Shown in pieces: positions 9,539 to 18,450 of a stretch of 64,000 nucleotides of DNA. Under the pieces are notes generated by a model. That model was not told where the DNA came from. It saw only the letters and a program-made list of their open reading frames with translations, and searched no databases. Numbering within the stretch: position 1 is the stretch's first letter; the number at the start of each line of letters is the position of its first letter. The stretch is from Arenibacter nanhaiticus (lineage in GTDB: Bacteria > Bacteroidota > Bacteroidia > Flavobacteriales > Flavobacteriaceae): assembly GCF_900141935.1 (NCBI RefSeq), contig NZ_FQYX01000017.1:1-64000 (forward strand), written 5' to 3'. Made by a program: the position numbers and the translations under genes.

Positions 9539-10037
9539 TGTAGAAGTATTCTCAATTGCTATTTGTAAGATTGTTTTTTTAGAAATTAGTATTTCATAGC
9601 TTTCAAAAATAGCAAAATAAGGTGGTAGCACTAATATTTAAACAGGCTTTAATACTAAAATCAGGCCGTTGACTATTTTTCTTATGTTTTTGAAGCTTTT
9701 GACTTCCTAAAGTCTTTATTGTAGTGGCAGAAAGATATGATGCCTCAAGTTAATATGTAGTCCAAAAATGTAATATGGGATAAGGGTATTCCAATTGGTA
9801 GGGTCAATTTTATGATTGCTTGGGCGTTCCCTCCTTCGTCGGGCGGGCCCTTGGCTATATCCCTTGCTCCGCTGCGGGGATGCCGCCGCGGTCCCTAACG
9901 CGAAAAAATATCAAAATGGAGCTATTGTTCAATGTAAGAATAATTCAAAGTGCTCATGAAACACAACAAGGGATTCTAAATTATAGCCCTATATAAGAAG
10001 ATGAAGTTTATAGGGGCCAAAGGGGTAGAGGAATAGT
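9539..10037. other. Intergenic spacer with 80-nt repeat copy 1
   Basis: No credible gene is visible. The only structure is the GC-rich 80-nt element at 9822-9901; the rest is AT-rich. Confidence 0.7.
9822..9901 (+). repeat. 80-nt GC-rich interspersed repeat, copy 1
   Basis: One of five exactly 80-nt copies in this window. It begins GGGCGTTCCC and ends TCCCTAACGC, with complementary ends (GCGTT/AACGC) and internal stems. It carries the C28/G70 pair variant, like copy 4. About 71 percent GC by count, against an AT-rich surrounding. It lies 3-prime of the minus-strand gene at 10038-10547, in antisense orientation to it. Confidence 0.92.
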
Positions 10038-10547
10038 TTAGGTGTTTTTATATTTTTTAATACACTGCGATATAATTTCTTGTATCTCTGCCTCCTTTTG
10101 CGTTCCCAAAAGAATTTTTTTGCCCGATTTATGAATGATTTGTATGCCAATATTTCCACGTACATTGTAAGCCTTCCCGTGTTTTAGGGAAATGCGGTAA
10201 CCCCATCCGCCGTATTCCATAATCGGGTTGTATTTTCGAACAGAACAACTTTCCATTTCCTCCCAGAGGATCGTTTTTTTTCGAAAATGAAAAGGCCTGA
10301 ATTGAAAATGAATGCCTAATTCATCTATTTCTGTTTTTAGCTGTACCACTATTAAAAGCACTAGGGTAAATACAAGGGTTATTACAAGAATTAGCTGCCC
10401 TGTGGTATCATTGCTGGCTACATTGCCAACGGCAGTACCCATTACAAACCATTGAAAAAAGGCATACAGCAAAAAACCAACGGTTGCCCATAGTAATAAG
10501 AGAACCCACCATTGGTTAAAGCGCTGTGTTTCCGTAAATAATCTCAT
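10038..10547 (-). CDS. Hypothetical membrane protein with PH-like cytoplasmic domain
   Basis: A 169-residue protein. Two transmembrane helices (about residues 13-37 and 50-68) are followed by a basic beta-rich domain (about 70-165) with the pattern of bacterial PH domains (IDELGIHFQF, WEEMESCSVR, GIQIIHKSGKKILLGT). Such proteins are frequent in Flavobacteriaceae and lack a defined function. The gene is isolated, with about 240 nt on one side and 500 nt on the other. Confidence 0.8.
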   Translation of the reverse strand: MRLFTETQRFNQWWVLLLLWATVGFLLYAFFQWFVMGTAVGNVASNDTTGQLILVITLVFTLVLLIVVQLKTEIDELGIHFQFRPFHFRKKTILWEEMESCSVRKYNPIMEYGGWGYRISLKHGKAYNVRGNIGIQIIHKSGKKILLGTQKEAEIQEIISQCIKKYKNT

Positions 10548-10788
10548 GGTTAAAAGGAAGGTTTCATAGTTACTATAACGATATCTTTTTGCCTAAAACT
10601 AGAGAGGTGTCAGGACCGAACCCTTTCTTATGCCTCTTTTTCGTCCTAAACCAAAAAGCAATTTTGGAAAGCTGATTCAAAGGTAATTCAACCGTTTTGA
10701 GACGCTTGCCATAATTGGTCATGTTACAATGAAAGTATAAAATTTAACCGCCCTTTCAAAATTAAAATAGTTTTAATTAGCTGTAATG

Positions 10789-13029
10789 TTATGATTTAAA
10801 GTTCTTTGTTTTTTTCTTGTTTGGATTTTTGAAAAGCCTTTTAAAGAAACCATCTCGTTTTACGGGCTCGCAATTTAATATGTGTTGAACAGCTGAGGTC
10901 GGGGCATCAAATTTTGCCTTGGTAATGTAATCAAAGGATTTGTCTGCATTGAGTTTTTGCATCCAAGTAGCGAACATTGGCAAGGCAGCATTTGCCCCTT
11001 GGCCTAAACGGGTACTTCTAAAACCTATTTCATGATTGTCTAACCCTACCCATGTAATATGAACTAATCGTGGGGTAAGGGCCACAAACCATGCATCCTT
11101 ATTATTTTGGGTGGTTCCCGTTTTTCCGGCCATATCATTTTTAAGTCCATAGGTAGATCGGATTCTAGAAGCAGTACCACTATTAATGGTAGCCTTCATC
11201 ATTTCTATCATGATTTGACCGTTTTCTTCAGAAAAAGCCCTCTTTTTGGCAACGATAGGATTAAAAACTTCAAGGATAGAATCTTTGTTATTCGCAATTT
11301 GTTGTATTATAAATGGTTTTACCGATTTCCCGTGATTTAAATAACTAGCATAGGAGCCGGCAAGTTCGTTGATAGTTAATTCTGCGGTACCTAGGGCCAA
11401 AGAAGGAAGGGCAGGTAATTCGCTGCTAATACCCATCTTTTTTGCCTGTTGAATGACATAATCGATGCCGGTTTTCTCTAATACTTTTACAGCAACCGTA
11501 TTGACCGAATTACTCAGGGCTTCTTCCATAGAGTAATTAAGAAAGGTTTCGTCTTTAGAGCCAGCGTTACTGGGCGACCATCCTTCCATATTTTCATAGG
11601 CAACTTCTTGGGCAGAGAAATAAGTACAAGGAGAAATGCCCTTTTCTAAGGCTGCCGTATATACAATAGGTTTAAAAGCCGAACCTACCTGCCGCTTACT
11701 TTGTGAAATATGGTCGTATTTATAATATTTAAAGTTAACGCCCCCGATCCAGGTTTTAACGGCTCCGGATGATGGGTCCAAAGAAAGAGATCCGGTATTT
11801 AGAAATTTAGTATAATGTAGCAAACTATCCACAGTACTGGCAAGCTGACTTTTTTCTACGCCCCAGTCTGCTAAGACCATTTCTTTTTTAAGGTTTAACT
11901 GCTCCAAGGCTTCTTGTTCCGAAAGGCCATTTTTTTTAAGACGTTTATAGGCTTGGGAATTGTGGATGATCTTTTTTATCAGTCGCTTGTCTTTTAGCCA
12001 CGGGGCATTTTTACCATAACTTTTTTCAAAATTATCTTGTAGTGTTTTCATGTGGTCGGCCATAGAGGCTTCGGCCAAAGCTTGCATCTTGTAATCCAAG
12101 GTGGTGTAAACTCTAAGACCGTCCGTATAGATGTTATAAGAATCGCCCTTGTCTTTTTGGGCCTTTGCCCAGCTCAAAAGCTGTTGGCGCACCTCTTCCC
12201 TAAAATAAGGGGCGATCCCTTCGTTATGGTCGTAGCCCTTATAGTTGAGCTGTATAGGTAGGCTGGTAAGGCTGTCTTTTTGTTTAGCTGTTATAAAATC
12301 GTTTTGCTGCATAGATTGCAGTACTAGGTTTCGTCTGCTTAAGCTGTTTTCTGGAAATACCCTGGGATTATAACCATAAGTGGCTTTTAGCATGCCTACG
12401 AGCACGGCACTTTCCTCTATCGTTAGGGCATTGGCGGTTTTGTTAAAGAATTTTAAGGCAGCGCTTTCTATGCCAAAGGTGTTGTCGCCAAAGGAAACGG
12501 TATTGAGGTAAAGGGTTAAAATTTCCTCTTTGGAATAAATAGTTTCCATTCGCCTAGCGATTATCATTTCTTTTAATTTGGAAACAGCTAAATTTAATTT
12601 CCCGGATTTTTCCCTAGGATAGATGTTCTTGGCCAACTGTTGACTAATGGTACTACCACCACCAGAAGATTTGTCCTGTAGGGCAATCGATTTTACCATT
12701 ACTCGCATTAAACTGGTATAGTCTATCCCCTTATGCTCATAAAAACGTTCGTCTTCTATCGCTATTAATGCCTGTAATAAATGTTGGGGAATAGCTTCGT
12801 AGGCTATTGGCTGCCTATCAAATAAATAAAATTTCCCGATAAGGACGCTATCGGCAGAATAAACTTCGGATGCGCGCTGGTATTTAAAATCAGATAGTTC
12901 TTTTTTGTTCGGGATTTTGCCCCAAGCTCCTAGGTAAATGCTTAAGAAAAATAGGAAACCAGCGAATAGAAAACTTAAAAAAAATAGGGTTCCGAACTTT
13001 AAAAAGCGATTTTTAATAGGTATTTGCAT
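10789..13029 (-). CDS. Class A penicillin-binding protein (transglycosylase/transpeptidase)
   Basis: A 746-residue bifunctional peptidoglycan synthase. One N-terminal membrane anchor (about 10-35) precedes a GT51 glycosyltransferase domain with catalytic Glu92 in EDERFYEHKG and the GGSTISQQLAKN motif (about 124-135). The C-terminal transpeptidase has all three penicillin-binding motifs: S450-x-x-K453 (VGSAFKP), S508-V-N510 and K636-T-G. It polymerises glycan strands and cross-links peptides in the periplasm, PBP1A/1B-like. The Lys/Asn-rich C-terminal tail is cytosol-like in composition but lies after the transpeptidase. It is monocistronic as far as can be seen. Confidence 0.95.
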   Translation of the reverse strand: MQIPIKNRFLKFGTLFFLSFLFAGFLFFLSIYLGAWGKIPNKKELSDFKYQRASEVYSADSVLIGKFYLFDRQPIAYEAIPQHLLQALIAIEDERFYEHKGIDYTSLMRVMVKSIALQDKSSGGGSTISQQLAKNIYPREKSGKLNLAVSKLKEMIIARRMETIYSKEEILTLYLNTVSFGDNTFGIESAALKFFNKTANALTIEESAVLVGMLKATYGYNPRVFPENSLSRRNLVLQSMQQNDFITAKQKDSLTSLPIQLNYKGYDHNEGIAPYFREEVRQQLLSWAKAQKDKGDSYNIYTDGLRVYTTLDYKMQALAEASMADHMKTLQDNFEKSYGKNAPWLKDKRLIKKIIHNSQAYKRLKKNGLSEQEALEQLNLKKEMVLADWGVEKSQLASTVDSLLHYTKFLNTGSLSLDPSSGAVKTWIGGVNFKYYKYDHISQSKRQVGSAFKPIVYTAALEKGISPCTYFSAQEVAYENMEGWSPSNAGSKDETFLNYSMEEALSNSVNTVAVKVLEKTGIDYVIQQAKKMGISSELPALPSLALGTAELTINELAGSYASYLNHGKSVKPFIIQQIANNKDSILEVFNPIVAKKRAFSEENGQIMIEMMKATINSGTASRIRSTYGLKNDMAGKTGTTQNNKDAWFVALTPRLVHITWVGLDNHEIGFRSTRLGQGANAALPMFATWMQKLNADKSFDYITKAKFDAPTSAVQHILNCEPVKRDGFFKRLFKNPNKKKTKNFKS

Positions 13030-13250
13030 CCTTGGAATGATTTAGGTACTACAATAGTAATTTAAAAAATTAAAAAGGAGCAAGACTTAACAATACCTTA
13101 AAAAACTATTTGGTAATTTTGGTCCGCTCAGGGTGAGTTAATAAGAACTTACTGTCGGTAGCAGTAATACAATTAAAATTATCAAGGTTTTTACATGGTC
13201 TTTATGATCATCTAAGTCTGAAAGAATTAAAAACCATATAGTGATGTCTT

Positions 13251-13333
13251 GAGCACGACCGAAAATTGGTCGCAAATACGAATTCGGTTATGCGAATTAA
13301 ATATAACCGTTAAAAAACAATAAATATCTACAT
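13251..13333 (+). promoter_or_regulatory. Two-hairpin leader element, copy A
   Basis: Directly upstream of the S1/P1 nuclease gene. It contains GACC-N7-GGTC (13257-13271) followed by AATTC-N8-GAATT (13281-13298), then an AACAATAA stretch before the ATG. The same arrangement and much of the same sequence occurs before the thioredoxin gene at 43299. The adjoining spacer (13030-13250) shows nothing else. Confidence 0.6.
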
Positions 13334-14104
13334 ATGAAGAAGGTGTTTTTTTTATTTTTTCTTGTCGTGCAGCTTTCTTTTGGCAATGACATGGAATGGT
13401 CCAAAACGGGCCATAGGACTATTGGTGAAATTGCCCAGAACCATTTATCGCGTAAAGCCAAAAGAGCTATCGATAAATTATTAAACGGTCAAGGATTGGC
13501 CTTAGTGGCTACTTTTGGCGATGATATAAAGTCAGATCGCAGTTTTTCTAAATTCGGTCCTTGGCACTATGTAAACTATCCTTTAGGGAAAAAATATACA
13601 GAGGTTGCCCCTAGTAAGTCCGGTGATATAGTGACCGGAATTCAGCAGTGCATAGATATTGTTACGGCTAAAAACAGTACCCAAGAAGACAAGGTCTTTT
13701 ACCTAAAAATGCTGGTGCATCTGGTGGGCGATTTACATCAACCGATGCACGCTGGACGATTGGAAGATAAAGGAGGTAACGATATTCAAGTAAGATGGTT
13801 TGGGAAAGGCACAAACCTTCATCGCCTCTGGGATAGCAATATGATCGATGGTTATGGAATGAGCTATATGGAATTGGCCAATAATATGCCGAAGCTTTCT
13901 AAAGCACAGATAAAAACCATTCAACAAGGCAATGTATTGGACTGGGTGGAAGAATCTCATGTCTTAGCAGAGGAATTGTACGGTTCCGTAAAGGTGGGTG
14001 AGAAATTAGGATACCAATACAGTTATAAATATTGGTCCGTTGTAGAGCAGCAGTTACAGAAGGGTGGACTCCGTTTGGCAAAGGTGTTGAATGATATGTT
14101 TTAA
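13334..14104 (+). CDS. S1/P1 family nuclease
   Basis: A 256-residue secreted zinc phosphoesterase that degrades single-stranded nucleic acids. A signal peptide occupies roughly residues 1-18; the mature protein likely begins near Trp22, the usual metal-coordinating N-terminal Trp. Further zinc ligands are visible in KTGHRTIGEIA, GDDIKSD, WHYVNYP, HLVGDLHQPMHAG and LHRLWDSNMI, matching the trinuclear site of the family. It is probably periplasmic or exported for nucleotide scavenging. Single gene, convergent with an AlkB-like gene. The upstream leader carries an unusual two-hairpin element shared with another locus. Confidence 0.93.
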   Translation: MKKVFFLFFLVVQLSFGNDMEWSKTGHRTIGEIAQNHLSRKAKRAIDKLLNGQGLALVATFGDDIKSDRSFSKFGPWHYVNYPLGKKYTEVAPSKSGDIVTGIQQCIDIVTAKNSTQEDKVFYLKMLVHLVGDLHQPMHAGRLEDKGGNDIQVRWFGKGTNLHRLWDSNMIDGYGMSYMELANNMPKLSKAQIKTIQQGNVLDWVEESHVLAEELYGSVKVGEKLGYQYSYKYWSVVEQQLQKGGLRLAKVLNDMF

Positions 14105-14162
14105 AGTCTAAGCTAGCACTAGGATTTGCCTATTGCAAAACTTTTTTTTGGATGTGAATGAT

Positions 14163-14194
14163 AAAAAAATCGATTCTTTAGAGTCGGTTTTTTT
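14163..14194. terminator. Rho-independent terminator between convergent genes
   Basis: CGATTC / GAGTCG stem (one G-T pair) with a 4-nt loop, flanked by A7 and T7, between the S1/P1 nuclease and the AlkB-like gene. Its end overlaps the AlkB stop codon. Confidence 0.75.
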
Positions 14195-14792
14195 AATTTA
14201 TTACCCTAAAGGTCAAATTTATACGCTCTTTAATGGCTTTGGTGGTTTTGGGTATCTGATGTAGCCAATGCTGTTGGGTTTCACCCTTCATCAGTAATAG
14301 GCTACCATGCTGCAAGCGTATTTTATGTTTTTGTGCCGCCTTAGTTTTATGTTTAAGATGAAAATATCGTTCCTCTCCCAAACTTATCGAAGCAATAACA
14401 GGATGTAGGCCCAATTCTTTTTCATTGTCGGCATGCCAGCCATTACTATCCTTGCCGGTTCTGTATAAGTTTAATAAACAACTGGTAAAACTTAGTCCGG
14501 CAACTGTGTCGGCTTTGTCTTTTAGGGCTGATAAAAGAGGCGTAAAGCTGTTGGGATACATGGTAATGTTAGAATAGGAATAAAGCTTGTCATTGTTGCC
14601 ATATAAGGCTGTTAACCTTGGCTGGGGATGGGTTTTTCCAAAAACGGTAATCAGGTCTTGTTGCCATGGCACGGTGGCAAGCAATGTGTTAAAGTACTGG
14701 TCCGCTTCCATTTTCGTTAAAAAATTAGGAAAGTAAGTAATATCACTGTCTGGAAGATCCAGTTTTTCGGGATGTGAAAAAAGTCCGTTCAT
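14193..14792 (-). CDS. AlkB-like 2-oxoglutarate/Fe(II) dioxygenase
   Basis: A 199-residue member of the AlkB family, which oxidatively removes alkyl groups from nucleic-acid bases. The iron site is complete: His120 and Asp122 in WHADNE, and His178 in HWLHQIPK. The 2-oxoglutarate Arg residues lie in R190-INLTF-R196. The RLTALYG and YRTGKDSNGWHAD segments fit the ALKBH2/3-like branch common in Bacteroidetes. DNA repair is the likely role, but substrate preference cannot be read here. Confidence 0.92.
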   Translation of the reverse strand: MNGLFSHPEKLDLPDSDITYFPNFLTKMEADQYFNTLLATVPWQQDLITVFGKTHPQPRLTALYGNNDKLYSYSNITMYPNSFTPLLSALKDKADTVAGLSFTSCLLNLYRTGKDSNGWHADNEKELGLHPVIASISLGEERYFHLKHKTKAAQKHKIRLQHGSLLLMKGETQQHWLHQIPKTTKAIKERINLTFRVIN

Positions 14793-14918
14793 GATAGTGA
14801 AATAAATAAGGCAGTTTTCCCTGACGATTGTGGGGAGTGTTGCTACCTTCTCTTTTGCTATATTTTTACTTGGTTAAACTTATACATAGCCCACACCGTA
14901 ATCCTAATTTAGGGCGTT

Positions 14919-15551
14919 CTATAAATATTTTTTTAGTCGCTCTTTCTTGTATTCCGGAAAGGAAGGGTTGTCAATAGCTTTTTGAAGTAGCAAGCGGTCC
15001 TTGTCCTTGGAAAGAATAATCCTTAAACACTCTGAAACGGTCAAGGTATTTTCTGATCTTTCTATCAGGACAACAGCATCGCCCTTTTGTACATAACCCT
15101 CTTCCAAAATTCTTACGTAGGTGCCGGGATAGCCGTGTTCTAAAAATTGTAGTACCATGGCCTCATCTTCAAACCTAACCCCAAGTTTGTAGCAAGGCTC
15201 TCTAGGCTGCGTTACTTGTACTAAAGCCGTCCCAATCCGATAAATATCTCCTATTCTTATTTGAGTATCATCAAAACCTTCAATGCTGAGGTTTTCACCA
15301 AACATTCCCCAATTCCATTCTAGGCGGGGATATAACTTCTGCCAATAAGGGTATTGGTCCGTGGAGAATAGATAACAAGCTTTGTTTACTCCGCCGTGAT
15401 GAGCGCGGTCAACTACCGTATCATCTAAAACATCAGTATTTCCCAAGTAAATGGGAGTTGTGCTAGGGTGTTTATAAATCCCCGTTTGTACCTTCTGTCC
15501 ATTTCTGACAATGGTGGTAATAGGGCCAATATTGGTAGAGATAATTTTCAT
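14919..15551 (-). CDS. MOSC domain-containing protein (YiiM-like)
   Basis: A 210-residue soluble MOSC protein. The conserved molybdenum-cofactor-ligating Cys is in TQPREPCYKLG (about residue 119), and DRAHHGGVNKACYLFS and WGMFGENLSIEG match the YiiM subgroup. Relatives act in detoxification of N-hydroxylated bases or in sulfur transfer to molybdoenzymes. It lies 59 nt after the DoxX-family gene on the same strand, so the two may form an operon. Confidence 0.88.
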   Translation of the reverse strand: MKIISTNIGPITTIVRNGQKVQTGIYKHPSTTPIYLGNTDVLDDTVVDRAHHGGVNKACYLFSTDQYPYWQKLYPRLEWNWGMFGENLSIEGFDDTQIRIGDIYRIGTALVQVTQPREPCYKLGVRFEDEAMVLQFLEHGYPGTYVRILEEGYVQKGDAVVLIERSENTLTVSECLRIILSKDKDRLLLQKAIDNPSFPEYKKERLKKYL

Positions 15552-15611
15552 TGTATAAAGGTAATAAAGCTTTGTTTAATAATGACAGACGATTTCTCAC
15601 TCTAAAACACT

Positions 15612-15971
15612 CTATGGGGACAGGTACGAATACGCCCAATACATAAGAGCAAATTGAAGAGGGATCCTGAGCACTAATATCCATTTAGGGAATCCGGCCG
15701 AGGCCTTTTTGCCAGTTAGCATATAGAAATGTACTAAAAGAAAAACGCTCAACATAGCAATGACTCCATAGATGGCAAGTGGTTGTGTTACTGGAAAGCA
15801 CATGCCAATTCCTATTAGTATTTCTGCAATACCGCTTAAGGAAACCAGTATCTTGGGGTGAGGTAAATACCTTGGCATTATCCTTAGATACATTTTTGGC
15901 TTTATAAAATGCATCATTCCCGCAAGGATATACAAAGAAGCCATAAGATAAAGATGCCATGGGTAGCTCAT
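15612..15971 (-). CDS. DoxX-family small membrane protein
   Basis: A 119-residue protein with four hydrophobic helices. It shows the DoxX-type pattern: LYILAGMMHFIKP in helix 1, and a Gly-rich SLSGIAEILIGIGM segment. Members are linked to thiol or respiratory-chain functions, but this one cannot be assigned a reaction. It precedes the MOSC gene on the same strand. Confidence 0.83.
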   Translation of the reverse strand: MSYPWHLYLMASLYILAGMMHFIKPKMYLRIMPRYLPHPKILVSLSGIAEILIGIGMCFPVTQPLAIYGVIAMLSVFLLVHFYMLTGKKASAGFPKWILVLRIPLQFALMYWAYSYLSP

Positions 15972-16174
15972 ATTCTTTTTCCTTAAAGGTAAGCTTTAGC
16001 TGTTATTGGCCAACATTTTTTTCTGCCTTCCATCATGCCGGAAGCTATTATTGGGGTGTATGTATATACGATACAAAATAGCATGGGACATTTATTTATA
16101 TCAAAAGCTTTTTCTCGTATAAATTTATAAATTGGAAGTTTTCATGATTGGTCAAAATTATGAAGACAAAATAA

Positions 16175-16200
16175 GGCTGTCTTTTCAGACAGCCTCATTT
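16175..16200 (-). terminator. Terminator of htpG
   Basis: Perfect 8-bp stem GGCTGTCT / AGACAGCC with a 4-nt loop, 35 nt after the htpG stop on the minus strand, followed by a T-rich run in that direction. Confidence 0.8.
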
Positions 16201-16228
16201 CTTTTCAAGTACTATATACGGTACTATC

Positions 16229-18115
16229 TTATTTTACCATTTCATAACTGCGTTTAATGAAATTGGTAAGTTCTTCACCTTTTAGCAATCCTTTTGATAA
16301 ACGGGCCAAATCTAAAGACTGATTGATTAATCGTTCTTTCTTTTTAGCTGTTTTGGTATTCAGGATTTCTGAAACTAGTTCGTGATTGGTATTGATCACC
16401 AGATTGTACATTTCTGGCATATTACCCATTCCAAACATTCCGCCACCACCGGTTTGTTGCATTTCTTTCATACGTCGCAAAAATTCTGGCTCTGTAATCA
16501 TGAAAGGAGAGGCGTCGCTATCCATAGCTTCCAATTGAATAGTATAGCTTTTGTTGTTGATAGCAGTTTCAATATCGGTTTTTAAGGTTTCCTTCTCCTC
16601 GTCAGAAAGCTTAGAGATTTGAGCATCTTCTTTCTTGATAAGGTTATCTAAGTGGTCTGCATCTACACGAGCAAAAGAGATATTCTCTTTAGAAGTCTCC
16701 AGTTTTTGCATTAAATGCGAAATAATAGGAGAATCTAATAACAATACCTCTAGGCCTTTAGCTTTGGCAGCTTCGATATAACTGTGTTGTTCCTCTTTGT
16801 TGGAGGCGTACAAGATTACAAGCTTGTTGTCCTTGTCCGTATGTGCAGGCTTTAATTTTTCCTGTAATTCTTCAAAAGTGTAAAAAGCGCCATCTACGGT
16901 CGGGTAAAGGGCAAATTTATCGGCTTTTTCAAAGAATTTTTCTTCAGAAAGCATTCCATACTCAATAACGATTTTAATGTCGTTCCATTTGGCTTCTAAA
17001 TCTTCTCTGTTGTTTTTAAAGATAGAGTTTAATTTATCGGCAACCTTACGGGTAATATAGGATGATATCTTTTTTACAGCACCATCGGCCTGTAAGTAAG
17101 AACGAGATACGTTTAATGGAATGTCCGGAGAGTCAATAACTCCTCTTAACATCGTCAAGAATTCTGGAACAATTCCCTCTACATTATCTGTTACGAAAAC
17201 CTGATTTTGGTATAACTGTATCCTGTCTTTCTGAACATTAAGATCTTGACTTAATTTTGGGAAATAAAGAATACCTGTTAGGTTAAAAGGATAATCTACA
17301 TTTAAGTGGATATTGAATAAAGGATCCTCGAACTGCATTGGGTACAATTCCCTGTAGAAGCCTTTATAATCTTCCTCTTTTAAGTCTGCTGGTTGTTTTG
17401 TCCAGGCAGGAGTAGGGTTGTTAATAATATTATCTACTTCCTGAGTAGGTGCCGGATCTTCTTCCTTAGCATCTTCTGGTTTCGGTAAAGTCTCCGTCTT
17501 AGTTCCAAATTTAATTGGAATAGGCATAAACTTGTTGTACTTCTCAAGAAGTCCACCAATTTTGGCCTCTTCTAAAAACTCAAGAGAATCTTCGGCAACA
17601 TGAAGGATGATTTCTGTACCGCGCTCTTTTTTGTCCGATGCTTCTAGAGTGAAGTTTGGAGAACCATCGCAAGTCCAGTGTGCTGCAGGTTCGTCCTTGA
17701 AACTTTTAGTAATGATTTCTACCTTTTCAGCTACCATAAAGGCAGAGTAGAAACCTAAACCAAAATGTCCGATAATACCAGAGTCCTTAGCAGAGTCTTT
17801 GTATTTGTCCAAGAATTCTTCAGCGCCAGAAAAAGCTACTTCGTTAATGTACTTCTGAACTTCTTCCTCGGTCATTCCCAGACCTTGGTCAATTACATGG
17901 ATTTTTTTGCCTTCTTTGTCTACTTTTATCTCAATAATAGGGTTGCCGTACTCTACCTTGGCCTCACCTATTGCAGTAAGGTGTTTTAATTTTAAGGTAG
18001 CATCGGTAGCATTAGACACTAGCTCTCTGAGGAAAATCTCATGGTCGCTGTAAAGGAATTTTTTTATAAGCGGAAATATGTTCTCAACGGAAACATTAAT
18101 CTTGCCTGTGGCCAT
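16229..18115 (-). CDS. htpG: Molecular chaperone HtpG (bacterial Hsp90)
   Basis: A 628-residue ATP-dependent homodimeric chaperone. The N-terminal GHKL ATPase domain has the Glu of FLRELVSNATDA, the DQGLGMT and GHFGLGFYSAF ATP-lid motifs. The middle domain contains the catalytic Arg region (LNVSRSYLQ), and a C-terminal dimerisation domain follows. The acidic linker (about 205-240) is longer than in E. coli HtpG, as is common in Bacteroidetes. It is a single gene with its own terminator and a 335-nt divergent spacer upstream. Confidence 0.97.
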   Translation of the reverse strand: MATGKINVSVENIFPLIKKFLYSDHEIFLRELVSNATDATLKLKHLTAIGEAKVEYGNPIIEIKVDKEGKKIHVIDQGLGMTEEEVQKYINEVAFSGAEEFLDKYKDSAKDSGIIGHFGLGFYSAFMVAEKVEIITKSFKDEPAAHWTCDGSPNFTLEASDKKERGTEIILHVAEDSLEFLEEAKIGGLLEKYNKFMPIPIKFGTKTETLPKPEDAKEEDPAPTQEVDNIINNPTPAWTKQPADLKEEDYKGFYRELYPMQFEDPLFNIHLNVDYPFNLTGILYFPKLSQDLNVQKDRIQLYQNQVFVTDNVEGIVPEFLTMLRGVIDSPDIPLNVSRSYLQADGAVKKISSYITRKVADKLNSIFKNNREDLEAKWNDIKIVIEYGMLSEEKFFEKADKFALYPTVDGAFYTFEELQEKLKPAHTDKDNKLVILYASNKEEQHSYIEAAKAKGLEVLLLDSPIISHLMQKLETSKENISFARVDADHLDNLIKKEDAQISKLSDEEKETLKTDIETAINNKSYTIQLEAMDSDASPFMITEPEFLRRMKEMQQTGGGGMFGMGNMPEMYNLVINTNHELVSEILNTKTAKKKERLINQSLDLARLSKGLLKGEELTNFIKRSYEMVK

Positions 18116-18450
18116 ACTTCAATAGTTTTTTAGAGTTATGGGTATTGATGGACAAAAAAAATACCATAGTGTCCCAAGGTGACAAACTGGCATTGTTTAT
18201 TTTTCGAATGTCAATTTTGTCATTAGAGAAGTAGCGAATGCTTGTGGATGTGTCTTAGATATTATGGTAGGAGAAGTTTAATGTCCGATGATATCATCGG
18301 TGTTCTTGATGTTGGTCAAGGAGATTCTTTTTTTAATTGGGGATTGGTATATTTTCGATTATCTTAGTTCTAGATGTATAATTTATATATATTTTAGATT
18401 TTACAATAACCAAAGGGCGCCTTGTGCCCCTAAACCTAAAGGAAGACGAA
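18116..18450. other. Divergent spacer between htpG and the FabH-like gene
   Basis: Holds the promoters of both divergent genes. No exact TAnnTTTG element is found. A TGACA/TGTCA-type pair near 18179-18222 is the only repeated motif I see, and its meaning is unclear. Confidence 0.4.

Noticed and set aside
9822-9901. The 80-nt element as an ordinary rho-independent terminator
   Set aside because: Ordinary terminators are already present at several of these spacers, the element does not end in a consistent T-run, and copy 1 points against the transcription direction of its neighbours.
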